A DNA stretch of 64,000 nucleotides from JAFAGO01 sp031987605. Lineage in GTDB: Bacteria > Bacteroidota > Bacteroidia > Flavobacteriales > Weeksellaceae. Every line of letters starts with the position of its first letter. The stretch's first letter is position 1. The DNA is taken from contig DALZZF010000005.1 in the NCBI GenBank assembly GCA_031987605.1, positions 124,001-188,000 on the forward strand, written 5' to 3'. Made by a program: the position numbers and the translations under genes. The notes beneath the pieces are model-generated. The model saw nothing but the letters and a program-made list of their open reading frames with translations. It was not told the origin of the DNA and ran no database searches. Of the stretch, positions 26,291 to 34,882 are shown in pieces.

Positions 26291-26827
26291 TCACTCTTTT
26301 ATTTTTATCAGGCAGAATACCGCATAATTCAACATGTCGAAATAATTAGCATCAAAACCTTCGGAAGCCAGTGTTTTTCCGTTGTTGTCTTCTATCTGTT
26401 TGGTTCTCAATACTTTTTGAAAGATGAGATCGGTAATGGAAGAAATTCTCATTTCGCGCCAGGCTTCGCCGTAATCGTGGTTTTTGCGTTCCATTAGTAG
26501 GCGTGCTTCTGTTGCATATTTATCGTAGAGTTTAAGGATTTCATCGGGATTTTCGTCCAGATTTTCGGACAATCCTTTTTCCAGTTGGATCAGTCCGATA
26601 ATCGAATAATTTACAATTGCGATGAATCCATCTTCCTCACTTTCGTCCACCATTTTGGTATCGGACATTTGCAAAGTCCGTATTCTGTTTACTTTAATGT
26701 AAATCTGGTCGGTGATTGAGCTTGGGCGCAAAACACGCCATGCAGCACCATAATCGTGCATTTTTTTTGAAAAAAGATCACGGCATTCCGCGATAATTTT
26801 TTCGAATTGTAAGGAAGTGGTGAGCAT
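26291..26827 (-). CDS. DUF1599 domain protein
   Basis: 178 residues from the Met at 26827 (MLTTSLQFEKIIAECRDLF); the longer frame would run through folP's promoter and start. It contains two copies of a DUF1599-type unit, each with a KMHDYG/KNHDYG segment followed by AWR and SSITD (about 18-36 and 112-135), so it is an internal duplication. The pattern resembles nucleotide-binding MazG-like all-alpha folds, but the function is not established. It is divergent from folP, 91 bp apart. Confidence 0.8.
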   Translation of the reverse strand: MLTTSLQFEKIIAECRDLFSKKMHDYGAAWRVLRPSSITDQIYIKVNRIRTLQMSDTKMVDESEEDGFIAIVNYSIIGLIQLEKGLSENLDENPDEILKLYDKYATEARLLMERKNHDYGEAWREMRISSITDLIFQKVLRTKQIEDNNGKTLASEGFDANYFDMLNYAVFCLIKIKE

Positions 26828-26884
26828 ATTTTTTTTTCGAAACGTAAAGATAAGGATTTTGTGCAAAGTCTGCGATTTTCGGGA

Positions 26885-26914
26885 TTGGGATTGATGTTGT
26901 ATTTTGTAATATTG
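26885..26914 (+). promoter_or_regulatory. Promoter of folP (TTG-N19-TAATATTG)
   Basis: TTG at 26885-26887 and TAATATTG at 26907-26914, spacing 19, fitting the Bacteroidetes housekeeping consensus; the box ends 4 nt before the folP ATG, predicting a leaderless transcript. Confidence 0.55.
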
Positions 26915-26918
26915 CAGC

Positions 26919-27755
26919 ATGGATTTTTTTTCGCTGAACTGCCGTGGCAAACTGATCGGTCTTTCCCAACCGAAAATTATGGGAATTTTGAACCTCACAC
27001 CGGATTCTTTTTCAGATGGCGGAAAATTCAATTCTGAAAAATCGGCACTTCAACAGGCGGAAAAACTGATTTCCGAAGGTGCAGATTTTATTGATGTCGG
27101 CGCACAATCTACACGTCCGAATGCGGAAAGAATTTCTGCCCGGGAAGAAATTCAACGTTTGGGAAAAATCATTTCAATGCTGAAAAAAGAATTTCCGGAA
27201 ACGCTGATTTCTCTGGATACTTTTTATGCGGAAGTGGTGAAATTCGGGTTTGATGAAGGAATTGATCTGGTGAATGATATTTCTGCCGGACAATTCGATG
27301 AAAATTTGCTTGCAACCGTTGCTGAAACAGGGCTTCCTTATAATGTGATGCATATCAATTCCGCCTATGATTCCATGCACGAAAAACAGATTCATGATGA
27401 TATTTTGCTTACCATAAATCGCTTTTTCTACGAAAAAATCATCGAACTGAAACGCATCGGAATCAAAGATATTCTGCTGGATCCGGGATTCGGATTTGGA
27501 AAAACGGTGGAGCAACAACATCAACTTCTGGACGAACTTGAATTTGTAGGATTTGGTTCTTATCCTTTATTGGTCGGGATTTCCAGAAAATCTTTTATCT
27601 ATAAACCTTTAGGGAAAATGCCTTTGGATATTCAGGAAGAAACCCAAAAACTCCACCTGAAAATTTTGCAGAAAGGGGCGAAAATTCTCAGAGTTCACGA
27701 TGTTCAGGAAACGAAAAAAACAATTGAGATTTTTCTTGCTAATTCTGCGCCGTAA
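26919..27755 (+). CDS. folP: Dihydropteroate synthase
   Basis: 278 residues. Condenses p-aminobenzoate with dihydropterin pyrophosphate in folate synthesis; target of sulfonamides. Motifs: MGILNLTPDSFSDGG, DFIDVGAQSTRP, DPGFGFGKT, LLVGISRKSF. The second motif has Ala-Gln where GG-Glu (GGESTRP) is most frequent. A TIM barrel of normal length. The 3' end overlaps the convergent gene at 27739 by 17 bp. Confidence 0.95.
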   Translation: MDFFSLNCRGKLIGLSQPKIMGILNLTPDSFSDGGKFNSEKSALQQAEKLISEGADFIDVGAQSTRPNAERISAREEIQRLGKIISMLKKEFPETLISLDTFYAEVVKFGFDEGIDLVNDISAGQFDENLLATVAETGLPYNVMHINSAYDSMHEKQIHDDILLTINRFFYEKIIELKRIGIKDILLDPGFGFGKTVEQQHQLLDELEFVGFGSYPLLVGISRKSFIYKPLGKMPLDIQEETQKLHLKILQKGAKILRVHDVQETKKTIEIFLANSAP

Positions 27756-27975
27756 TTTTTGCCGCAAATTCCTGTGAAAATACTTTGCGGTCTTCTTCTA
27801 ATTTTTCAAGATTGGAAGGCAAAACATAATTGAAAAGCACCTTTTCCTCATCATCGAGAAAAATAATTTCTTTTTCCTCACCGTCAATCATTTGCGAGAA
27901 AATTTCCCACATTGAGGTATCATTATCTTTTAATAATTCAAAAAATTTTGAAGCCTGAATCTGTATATTTTTCAT
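27739..27975 (-). CDS. Small hypothetical protein
   Basis: 78 residues, acidic (DGEEKEIIFLDDEEKVLFNYVLPSNLEKLEEDRKVFSQEFAAKI), no export signal or recognised domain. Accepted as real because it ends with its stop inside the folP 3' end, starts 3 bp after the stop of the gene upstream (DUF5686, stop at 27979), and has a normal start MKNIQIQASKFFELL. Probably translated from the DUF5686 mRNA. Function unknown. Confidence 0.6.
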   Translation of the reverse strand: MKNIQIQASKFFELLKDNDTSMWEIFSQMIDGEEKEIIFLDDEEKVLFNYVLPSNLEKLEEDRKVFSQEFAAKITAQN

Positions 27976-27978
27976 ATT

Positions 27979-30405
27979 TTAAAATCCTAAAAGTTTTATT
28001 TTGAACTGAATGGCAAAATTATCTTTGAAACGATCGGTAGCGTAATAACCAACCCGATAGAAAAAGCCAAGATTGAACTGTGAAGAAAGAAAATTATTCC
28101 ATTCCAATCCTACTTCATTGTACAGATGATCCATTTTTTGGAAGTCAAACTGGTGGAATTCGGGATTTTTCATATCGCCAATTACTCCACGATATACCAA
28201 ATCAAAACTGGAGGTGTTTTTCCCAAAACTCTTAAAATACCACGGAATTCTGTGGGTAATGTAGGTGCCTACAAATTTATCATTGTAATATTTCCCGCCT
28301 TCCATGGTTGCAAAACCAAGATAAGAGGTCAGGTTGAAATTCAAACCGTTTTTTCCATTTCCTAAACCGTTCATAGTGTAGGTTTGCCATATCGGAGCAT
28401 CTCCGGTGGAAATTCCACCATACATTCTGAAGCCGGTAACGCCGATGTCTGTTTTGAATTGATGCACAAACAATGCATTTATTCTGCTGAAATTCAGATC
28501 TCCGCCCAAAGATTTCAGCCCCTGTTCGTAATTCAGATAAAGTTCGGGGAATTTCTGATCGTAGGTGTATTTCCCGGAAGGGGTCATAATATTTCGTGAA
28601 TTGGGCGAAAATTTCAGGGTAATGGCGGCTGTAAAAATATCGAACTGGTTGCCAAGATTTTTATAATTATAGTTGAAAGTGCTTTCTTCACTGGTTTTTT
28701 TTGCAGAAACATTCAGGGTAATTCCGTTGGTAATGTCGTTTTCGTAGGCAAGTCTGAATCCTTCATATTTATAGAAGAAGGCATTGTTCAGGGCGATTCC
28801 CGAATTCATCAGTTTCATCCGGAAGTTCCATTGATTCTCCGGAAAACGTCCGGCTGCCATTACATCATCAAAATATTCCACACGGAAAAACGAATTTTTT
28901 TCCAGTGAAGTTCGGATGTCGATTCCGGCTCCGTATTTGAATTTTCCGTCTCCGAAACCATAAGCGATGTATGCATCTGGCGAAAGATAGCGGTTGAATT
29001 TTTCATTGAGTTTCACTGCCATTCCAAGTCTGAACTTTTCGTAAGCATTATAGGCGAAAATACTTCCTGCATCAATATCCACCATTCCGAAACGGAGTTT
29101 TCCTTTTAAGAGTCCGGTTGCAATTTTCGCTTTTTGGTCGAGTTTGTACTTCGAACCAAGGCTGTCCACTTTTTCATACGTCATTTGTTCGCGAGAAGTT
29201 AGTGGTGTGGTGCGATACTGATCCAGAAGCGTTCCGTCGGAGTTTTTCACATCCATGGTGTAGCCTTTGAAATCTTTTGGTTTTTCTTCAATCGGGGATT
29301 TAAAATCGAAATAATCGGCGGTCATAAAAACATAATTTCCGAATGTTTCTCGTTTTTTGTCTGCGGAATCACCCTTTTTTTTCTCATCCAGATAGGTTTT
29401 TCCCATTCGGATTTTGAGGTTTTCTTTGGTCAGAAACCATTTGTTATCAATTGGTTTCCAGATGCTGGTAATGCTTCCTTCGGATTTTATTTTGCTGTTG
29501 CTTTCGATTTTTTTCAGGCCGTAGGTTTCGGTGTCGATATATAGGTAGCCGTTGAATTTTCTTCTTTTTACAGGTTGTTTGTAATCCACCTGTCGAAAAC
29601 GGATAACATAGTTTTTTCTTCCCTCAATTTCAATGGTATCGGTAAGGAAAAAGCGGTACAGGCTGCGGTTTTCTTCACGGATTTCGCGTGGGATCTGATT
29701 TCGGTTGGAGCGCACGGCCATCATTTCGTAAATCGGTTCGTTCAGTCCGGAAATTCTGTTGTCCAGAATATTGATTTTTTCACCGTATTTTTTGGAATAG
29801 AGGTATTGTGAAGCGCGTTCCCAAAGGAAAAGTTTGCTTTCGCCCATCAGTTGCATCATCCGGATTCCTTCTAAAGAATCTTTTTTTTGTTTTTTGTTCT
29901 GTAGTTTTTCCGGAAGGATTTTCAGGGAATCAATTTTTCGCTGCATGGAAATATTGTAATTCTGGATGCTGTCTTCATCAAAATCGAAAGAAATTTTTTC
30001 ATAGGATTTAAAGGAGTAGGAATCCAGACTTCTTGGCGAATTTTCTTTGTAATGATCGTTTACTTTTTTCAGAATTTCCAATGCGCGGGGATCACTTTTA
30101 TCTTCCAGAATTACGGTTTGAATATTTTGCGTTTGTGAGTCGGATTTGGACAGGAAAACTTCCATTATTTTGTCGGTTACAACATCATCTTCAAAATAGC
30201 CGGGTGCGGAAACGGATACTTTTTTACATTTGGTCCGGAACTGCAATTCTCCTGCATTATTGGTGGTTCCAAGAGTGCGGTTGTTGCATTTTATACTGGC
30301 ATTTGGAATAGTATTTTCGGTTCCCGATTGTTTTACAATGATTTTCGACTGCGAAAAATACCATAAGGCTATCAGCGAAAAAAGGAGGCTCAGAAATTTT
30401 TTCAT
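27979..30405 (-). CDS. DUF5686 outer-membrane protein with carboxypeptidase-regulatory-like domain
   Basis: About 808 residues. Signal peptide (MKKFLSLLFSLIALWYFSQ; an ATG two codons earlier at 30411 is an alternative start). Residues about 22-90 form a carboxypeptidase-regulatory-like domain (IPNASIKCNNRTLGTTNNAGELQF). The middle (about 100-400) is the DUF5686 region and the remainder a predicted barrel (SFFRVEYFDDVMAAGRFP, ending with an aromatic strand FAIQFKIKLLGF). Likely sits in the outer membrane; substrate unknown. First gene of a pair with the 78-residue protein. Confidence 0.85.
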   Translation of the reverse strand: MKKFLSLLFSLIALWYFSQSKIIVKQSGTENTIPNASIKCNNRTLGTTNNAGELQFRTKCKKVSVSAPGYFEDDVVTDKIMEVFLSKSDSQTQNIQTVILEDKSDPRALEILKKVNDHYKENSPRSLDSYSFKSYEKISFDFDEDSIQNYNISMQRKIDSLKILPEKLQNKKQKKDSLEGIRMMQLMGESKLFLWERASQYLYSKKYGEKINILDNRISGLNEPIYEMMAVRSNRNQIPREIREENRSLYRFFLTDTIEIEGRKNYVIRFRQVDYKQPVKRRKFNGYLYIDTETYGLKKIESNSKIKSEGSITSIWKPIDNKWFLTKENLKIRMGKTYLDEKKKGDSADKKRETFGNYVFMTADYFDFKSPIEEKPKDFKGYTMDVKNSDGTLLDQYRTTPLTSREQMTYEKVDSLGSKYKLDQKAKIATGLLKGKLRFGMVDIDAGSIFAYNAYEKFRLGMAVKLNEKFNRYLSPDAYIAYGFGDGKFKYGAGIDIRTSLEKNSFFRVEYFDDVMAAGRFPENQWNFRMKLMNSGIALNNAFFYKYEGFRLAYENDITNGITLNVSAKKTSEESTFNYNYKNLGNQFDIFTAAITLKFSPNSRNIMTPSGKYTYDQKFPELYLNYEQGLKSLGGDLNFSRINALFVHQFKTDIGVTGFRMYGGISTGDAPIWQTYTMNGLGNGKNGLNFNLTSYLGFATMEGGKYYNDKFVGTYITHRIPWYFKSFGKNTSSFDLVYRGVIGDMKNPEFHQFDFQKMDHLYNEVGLEWNNFLSSQFNLGFFYRVGYYATDRFKDNFAIQFKIKLLGF

Positions 30406-30411
30406 CTTCAA

Positions 30412-30740
30412 AAAATGTCTTCAAAAATAATGATAATCGGGATTACTTTGTGCAACAAAAAACAAGTTAGAAACTTTTTTGGATAAAATGTAAAAAAATC
30501 AATAATTTTTGTGTCCATATATTGGTGATAATGTCTTTATTCGCATTTGAAATTTTTATGAAAACGGTTTTGTGGTATTGGGCATGAAAACTATTTTTTT
30601 AAAATTTTAAAGGGTTCTTACATGAAGGTTGAATGCAGGAATGTATTCTGACATTTTATTCCGCAAAACATAATTTTTCTCCGTTATTAAATGCTGGAAT
30701 CTATTTATAATACGTTATTTTTAAGGAAAATTAATGCATA
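30412..30740. other. 329-bp AT-rich intergenic region
   Basis: Lies between the divergent DUF5686 and thioesterase genes, so it must hold both promoters. A TATTTTTA box at 30716-30723, 17 nt before the ATG at 30741, is a candidate for the thioesterase. No repeat, RNA gene or open frame of note was seen. Confidence 0.5.
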
Positions 30741-31181
30741 ATGAATGATATTTTATTGGAAAATTTCCGGTTCAGTTATCCGATTTTTATCCGTTGGAAC
30801 GATCTCGATCCGATTGGGCATGTGAATAATGTAATGTATTTTGATTATTTCCAGACCGGGCGCGGTTTTTATATGCTGGAAGCCTGCAAAAACTGGGACT
30901 GGAAGAAAAATATGTTTGTGATTGCGCATATTGAATGTGATTATTTTTCAGAATTGAAATTGGAATTTGAAAACCCTAAAATCTGGGTAAGAACCACCAA
31001 AATAGGAACCAAAAGTTTTGATTTTGAATATTTGGTAACCTCTGAAAAGAACGGTGAAATCGTTATTCACAGTCGGGGAAAAAGCATTCAGGTGCTGATT
31101 GATTTACAGGCAAAAAAGAGCATCGAAATTCCGGATTGGATGAGCAAAGAAATAAAAGAATTTGAACCTGCATTTAAGTAA
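30741..31181 (+). CDS. Acyl-CoA thioesterase, hotdog fold (4HBT/YbgC-FadM type)
   Basis: 146 residues. The N-terminal motif FIRWNDLDPIGHVNNVMYFDYFQ is the 4HBT signature with the catalytic Asp in WNDLDP. Enzymes of this family hydrolyse acyl-CoA thioesters; specificity cannot be read from sequence. Stand-alone gene with its own terminator, convergent with the peptidase gene at 31235. Confidence 0.85.
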   Translation: MNDILLENFRFSYPIFIRWNDLDPIGHVNNVMYFDYFQTGRGFYMLEACKNWDWKKNMFVIAHIECDYFSELKLEFENPKIWVRTTKIGTKSFDFEYLVTSEKNGEIVIHSRGKSIQVLIDLQAKKSIEIPDWMSKEIKEFEPAFK

Positions 31182-31208
31182 AAAATCCCTTTATAGAAAG
31201 GGATTTTT
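31181..31208. terminator. Bidirectional terminator
   Basis: 12-bp perfect arms 31181-31192 and 31197-31208 (AAAAATCCCTTT / AAAGGGATTTTT) with loop ATAG, between convergent genes; overlaps the last base of the thioesterase stop. Confidence 0.85.
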
Positions 31209-31234
31209 GTGGTTTTTGTATTTCTAAAAGATAA

Positions 31235-33364
31235 TTAAAGATTTTCAAGAATAAAATCCGTCATTTTCTTATAGAGTTGAGGTCGCGTATTTCCGCCATA
31301 AATTCCGTGATTTTTGTCGGGATATGCCATAAAATCAAACTGCTTATTATTCTGAATTAAAGCTTCAGAAAATTCCATTGAATTCTGAAAATGTACGTTA
31401 TCATCGGCTGTTCCGTGGATAAGAAGAAATTTTCCTTTTAGCAGATTGGCATAAGTAGTGGGCGAATTATCATCATAACCTGATGGATTTTCCTGCGGTG
31501 TCAAAAGAAAACGTTCCGTATACACGGTATCATAATATCTCCAGTTTGTTACCGGTGCTACTGCAATTCCCATTTTGAAAACATCTGCGCCTTTGGTTAA
31601 GGCTAAACTTGCCATATAACCACCAAAACTCCAACCGAAAATTCCGATTCGGGAAGCATCAATATAGGATTGTTTTCCGAACCATTTTGCTGCGGCAATC
31701 TGATCTTCGATTTCGAATTTTCCGAGGTTTTTGTAGGTTACTTTTTTGTAGGAAGTTCCTTTGTATCCGGTTCCTCTTCCATCAACACAAGCTACGATAT
31801 AGCCCTTTTGAACCAGCATATTGAACCAGATTCCGTTGCCCTGATCCCAGGAATTGGAAACCTGCTGTGATCCCGGTCCTGAATACTGGAACATAAATAA
31901 AGGATATTTTTTGTTCGGATCGAAATTTTTTGGTTTCAGAATATAGGCATTCATTTGATCTCCGGCTTCATTGGGAATGGTGAAAAATTCTTTCACCACA
32001 AAATTATCCGCCTGTAGTTTCTGTAACTGCTCGCTGTTGTTCTGCAGTTCTTTCAAAGCCTTTCCGCTGCCATCTTTTAAGGTGAAAGTATAAGGTTTTT
32101 TTGCAGAAGATGAAGTTTCGATGAAATATTGATAATTCTTGCTGAAATTTGCAGAATTGTTTCCTTCCTTTTCAGAAATAATTTCCGCTTTTCCGCTTTC
32201 AATATTTACTTTTGAAACCACTTTATTGATGCTTCCGCTTTGTGTAGTTTGAATGTAAACTTCTTTATTTTTAGGATTAAATCCATAATAATCAGTGACT
32301 TCCCAGTTTCCTTTTGTGATTTGTTTTTTCAGTTTTCCGTCTTGATCGTACCAATACAAATGGCGGTTTCCATCGCGTTCACTTGCCCAAAGAAACGAAT
32401 TGTCTTCTAGGAATTCCAGAGTTATATTATCGGTATCAATCCATTTCGGATCGGTTTCGGTAAAGAGTTTTTTGATGTCGCCGGTTTTGGTATTCACTTT
32501 CAAAATATCGGAAGCATTTTGTGTTCTGGCAGAAGTAATCAGAATTATTTCGTCCGGTTTTGCAGTCTGAATCACATTTGGAATATAATAATTTTTAAAA
32601 CCGGAAAGATTCAAAGCTGTACTTTTTCCGGAATCCAAACGGAACAAATGCGCCGAAACCACAGCGTTTTTTTCACCAGCTTTTGGATATTTATAGCGCA
32701 TTTCCTGCGGATATAAATTTTTACCGTAAATCGGAATATAAATTTCCGGAACCAGCGATTCATCGGACTTTACAAAAACGATTGCATCCGAATTTTTGGT
32801 CCATTCATATTGTTTTGCATGCCCAAATTCTTCTTCATACACCCAATCTGCCAATCCGTTGATAATGGAATTTTTCTTTCCGTCTGTCGTGATCTGCGTA
32901 ATTTTTCCGGAATTCAGATCCTGATAAAAAAGATTGTTTTCCGCGATAAAAGCCACTTTATTTCCATCCGGAGAAAAACTCGGTTCCTGAACAAAATTTC
33001 CGTTGTTTAACGCAGTGATTTTTCCGGATTTCAAATCTTTCACCTCAAATTTCCCGAGATAAGAATGCCGGTAAATCGGCTGGCTTTCTTTCAGAAGTAA
33101 GATCTTGGATTCATCGGAAGAAAACTGGTAATCATCAAAACTTCCATCTACAATATTTCCTTCTTTCTGAGAGGTTTTATAAGAATATTTTGCAATTCCG
33201 TCGCGTTCGATTACGGCATAATTTTCACCGTTTTTAAGTGATGAAATTCCTGCGATTCCTTTGCCGCGGTAATATCCGGAATATATTTTGTCTAAAGTGA
33301 TTTCCTGAGCCTGAGCAAAGGCAAAACCTGCTACAAGAACAGCATAAGTGAAGAACTTTTTCAT
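31235..33364 (-). CDS. S9 family peptidase, dipeptidyl peptidase IV type
   Basis: 709 residues. Signal peptide about 1-19 (FAQA/QE). Propeller domain to about residue 470 (including the Glu-Glu pair in NGLADWVYEEEFG that anchors the substrate N-terminus in DPP IV), then a hydrolase domain with Ser in GWSFGGYMA, Asp in HGTADDNVHF and His in DKNHGIYGG. It releases N-terminal dipeptides, usually X-Pro, in the periplasm. Monocistronic by context. Confidence 0.92.
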   Translation of the reverse strand: MKKFFTYAVLVAGFAFAQAQEITLDKIYSGYYRGKGIAGISSLKNGENYAVIERDGIAKYSYKTSQKEGNIVDGSFDDYQFSSDESKILLLKESQPIYRHSYLGKFEVKDLKSGKITALNNGNFVQEPSFSPDGNKVAFIAENNLFYQDLNSGKITQITTDGKKNSIINGLADWVYEEEFGHAKQYEWTKNSDAIVFVKSDESLVPEIYIPIYGKNLYPQEMRYKYPKAGEKNAVVSAHLFRLDSGKSTALNLSGFKNYYIPNVIQTAKPDEIILITSARTQNASDILKVNTKTGDIKKLFTETDPKWIDTDNITLEFLEDNSFLWASERDGNRHLYWYDQDGKLKKQITKGNWEVTDYYGFNPKNKEVYIQTTQSGSINKVVSKVNIESGKAEIISEKEGNNSANFSKNYQYFIETSSSAKKPYTFTLKDGSGKALKELQNNSEQLQKLQADNFVVKEFFTIPNEAGDQMNAYILKPKNFDPNKKYPLFMFQYSGPGSQQVSNSWDQGNGIWFNMLVQKGYIVACVDGRGTGYKGTSYKKVTYKNLGKFEIEDQIAAAKWFGKQSYIDASRIGIFGWSFGGYMASLALTKGADVFKMGIAVAPVTNWRYYDTVYTERFLLTPQENPSGYDDNSPTTYANLLKGKFLLIHGTADDNVHFQNSMEFSEALIQNNKQFDFMAYPDKNHGIYGGNTRPQLYKKMTDFILENL

Positions 33365-33477
33365 AGATTTTTTGTTGCATTCAAAGATAAAGAATTCCTA
33401 ACGAAAAGTTAAACCCTTGAAACTGATTGGCTTTTGATATTTTTTGTTTTATCTTTAATGGATTAAAATTCAAAGAA

Positions 33478-33669
33478 ATGGCAGCAAAAAAGTATTCCGA
33501 AAAAGCCGAAGAAAAAATCGGTGAAGTGATGAAAGAATTCAAAGAAGGAACACTGAAATCCCGTTCCGGAGAAAAGGTAACCAACCGCAAACAAGCGATT
33601 GCAATAGGGATTTCTGAGGCAAAAGAAGAAGGACTGAAAGTTCCCCCGAAACCTAAATCTAAAAAGTAA
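33478..33669 (+). CDS. Small DUF6496-like protein
   Basis: 63 residues from the ATG at 33478: MAAKKYSEKAEEKIGEVMKE then GTLKSRSGEKVTNRKQAIAIGISEA and a Lys/Pro tail. The pattern matches DUF6496-type small basic proteins. Upstream are TTG at 33427-33429 and TATCTTTA at 33450-33457, spacing 20, a good promoter that rules out the longer frame from 33427. A terminator follows directly. Function unknown; a nucleic-acid-binding or stress role is only a guess. Confidence 0.75.
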   Translation: MAAKKYSEKAEEKIGEVMKEFKEGTLKSRSGEKVTNRKQAIAIGISEAKEEGLKVPPKPKSKK

Positions 33670-33697
33670 AAGAGGTCTGAGAACGACCTCTTTTTTA
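33668..33697 (+). terminator. Intrinsic terminator
   Basis: 10-bp arms 33668-33677 and 33685-33694 (AAAAGAGGTC / GACCTCTTTT), 7-nt loop and T-run. Confidence 0.85.
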
Positions 33698-33793
33698 TCT
33701 TTCATTCGATTAAACTATATTTTTAAAGTTTAATATTTTGATTTAAAATGCTTAAAAGTCATTCTTATTCTTGATTGTGGATTGTATATTTTT

Positions 33794-34043
33794 AATCATC
33801 GTTGTCCGATAAAAATTAGAGATATAATGAACAGGTCGCTCCTTTGGAGCTCTAATTATGGGGACAACTGTTCCTATTAACAGTTTGCTCTCATGGAGTT
33901 CTGTATTAATCCCGTTGGGATTTTACTGTTAATAGAAAAAAATCAGCCAGTGAAAACAAAGCTCCAGAGGAGCGACCTGTTTATTTATCCTATTAATATT
34001 GCGTTTTTCGATTTGTTTATTTTTTTATCAGACAACAATGATT
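33794..34043. mobile_element. MITE-like element with nested inverted repeats
   Basis: Terminal inverted repeats of 22 bp with two mismatches (33794-33815 and 34022-34043). Nested inside are a second pair ACAGGTCGCTCC.../...GGAGCGACCTGT (33831-33851 and 33960-33980) and a third pair CTATTAACAGT / ACTGTTAATAG (33874-33884 and 33925-33935), plus small hairpins GCTCC-TTT-GGAGC, AATCCC-GTT-GGGATT and GCTCC-AGA-GGAGC. It has no coding capacity. The size (about 250 bp) and symmetry fit a non-autonomous element or a REP-type palindrome cluster. Confidence 0.6.
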
Positions 34044-34136
34044 TTTAATATATAAATTTTGCCCTTTGAAATCAATAATTTCCATAAAATCTTGCCAACC
34101 TTAATAACTGTATTTGAATTGTAATTCAAAAAAAAT

Positions 34137-34180
34137 CATCAATTTCGCAGTATGGCAAAACTTAAAAAACCGTTTGTTTT
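34137..34180 (+). pseudogene. Broken duplicate of the radA start region
   Basis: About 40 bases match the radA start at 34868-34913 (CATCAAnTTCGCAGTATGG then CAAAACTTAAAA and CCGTTT). The copy carries two extra A, so the frame stops after ten codons (MAKLKKPFVL). It lies just before the toxin-antitoxin pair. Confidence 0.7.
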
Positions 34181-34215
34181 GTGAAATTTTAATCTCGTGT
34201 TAAAATAAAAAAATG

Positions 34216-34223
34216 TAATTTTG
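34216..34223 (+). promoter_or_regulatory. -7 box TAATTTTG of the toxin-antitoxin pair
   Basis: Perfect TAnnTTTG box, 21 nt before the antitoxin ATG at 34245. The TTG in this box is in frame with the antitoxin but is part of the promoter. Confidence 0.5.
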
Positions 34224-34244
34224 AAATACAACAATACCGGAACG

Positions 34245-34475
34245 ATGACAACTATTACCATAAAAAACCCGAATAATTTCAGTTTATCTACATTGAAAAA
34301 GCTCCTGAATTCTTTGGATATTGAGGTTGTGAAAATCGAAACCGAAGATAATGGCGCAGATATTCCGGCTGAACATCTGGAAAGTATTCAAAAGGGATTG
34401 GAACAGCTTCAACAAGGATTAGGCATCAGTAATTCGGAAGTCCGTAAAAAGGCGAGAGAATTATGTATGAAATAA
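34245..34475 (+). CDS. Probable antitoxin of a ParE/RelE-type module
   Basis: 76 residues: a beta-like start MTTITIKNPNNFSLSTLKKLLNSLDIEVVKIE, an acidic middle and a helical basic C-terminus (SNSEVRKKARELCMK). The family was not recognised with certainty; the call rests on size, position and the 13-bp overlap with the toxin gene downstream, typical of antitoxin-first type II modules. Confidence 0.65.
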   Translation: MTTITIKNPNNFSLSTLKKLLNSLDIEVVKIETEDNGADIPAEHLESIQKGLEQLQQGLGISNSEVRKKARELCMK

Positions 34476-34765
34476 TATGGATGCCCGAAGCGCAGCAAGA
34501 GTATTATTATAATTTGGAATATTGGATTTGTCATAATCAATCCAATGAATTTTCTCTCAAAATAATAGATTCGGTTGAAGAAATGGAAAATCTTCTTTCC
34601 TACAATCCGAATATCGGAAAACCTACAAATTCTGAACATTCCATTTTGAAAGTAATAATTTTAAAACATTTTTATATGTATTACAAAATGGTTGAACATA
34701 CGGTAAACATTGTTGCTTTCAAATCAGTGGATGAAGACCACAAAAAGCATGTTTTCGGGATTTGA
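34463..34765 (+). CDS. ParE/RelE-superfamily toxin
   Basis: 100 residues: MYEIIWMPEAQQEYYYNLEYW is the usual first strand and helix, IIDSVEEMENLLSYNPNIGKPT the middle, then ILKVIILKHFYMYYKM and VNIVAFKSVDEDHKK as the last strands. Members poison gyrase (ParE) or cleave mRNA on the ribosome (RelE). The usual final Arg of the active site is not clear here. It overlaps the antitoxin gene by 13 bp, so it is translationally coupled. Confidence 0.8.
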   Translation: MYEIIWMPEAQQEYYYNLEYWICHNQSNEFSLKIIDSVEEMENLLSYNPNIGKPTNSEHSILKVIILKHFYMYYKMVEHTVNIVAFKSVDEDHKKHVFGI

Positions 34766-34775
34766 TTCTTTTTTT

Positions 34776-34852
34776 TAACACAGCGAAACAGAGGATTTCG
34801 CAGCGGTGGAATTCTTCGTGTTCTCCGTGAAATCTCCGTGTCTCTGTGGTTA
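34776..34852. repeat. Imperfect inverted repeat CACAGAGACACGGAG type
   Basis: TAACACAGCGAAACAGAGG... at 34776 pairs imperfectly with ...CCGTGTCTCTGTGGTTA ending at 34852. I recall such CACAGAGACACGGAG repeats as scattered intergenic elements in several phyla. It lies between the toxin gene and radA. Confidence 0.55.
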
Positions 34853-34882
34853 TATTCCAAAAATTTTCATCAAATTCGCAGT

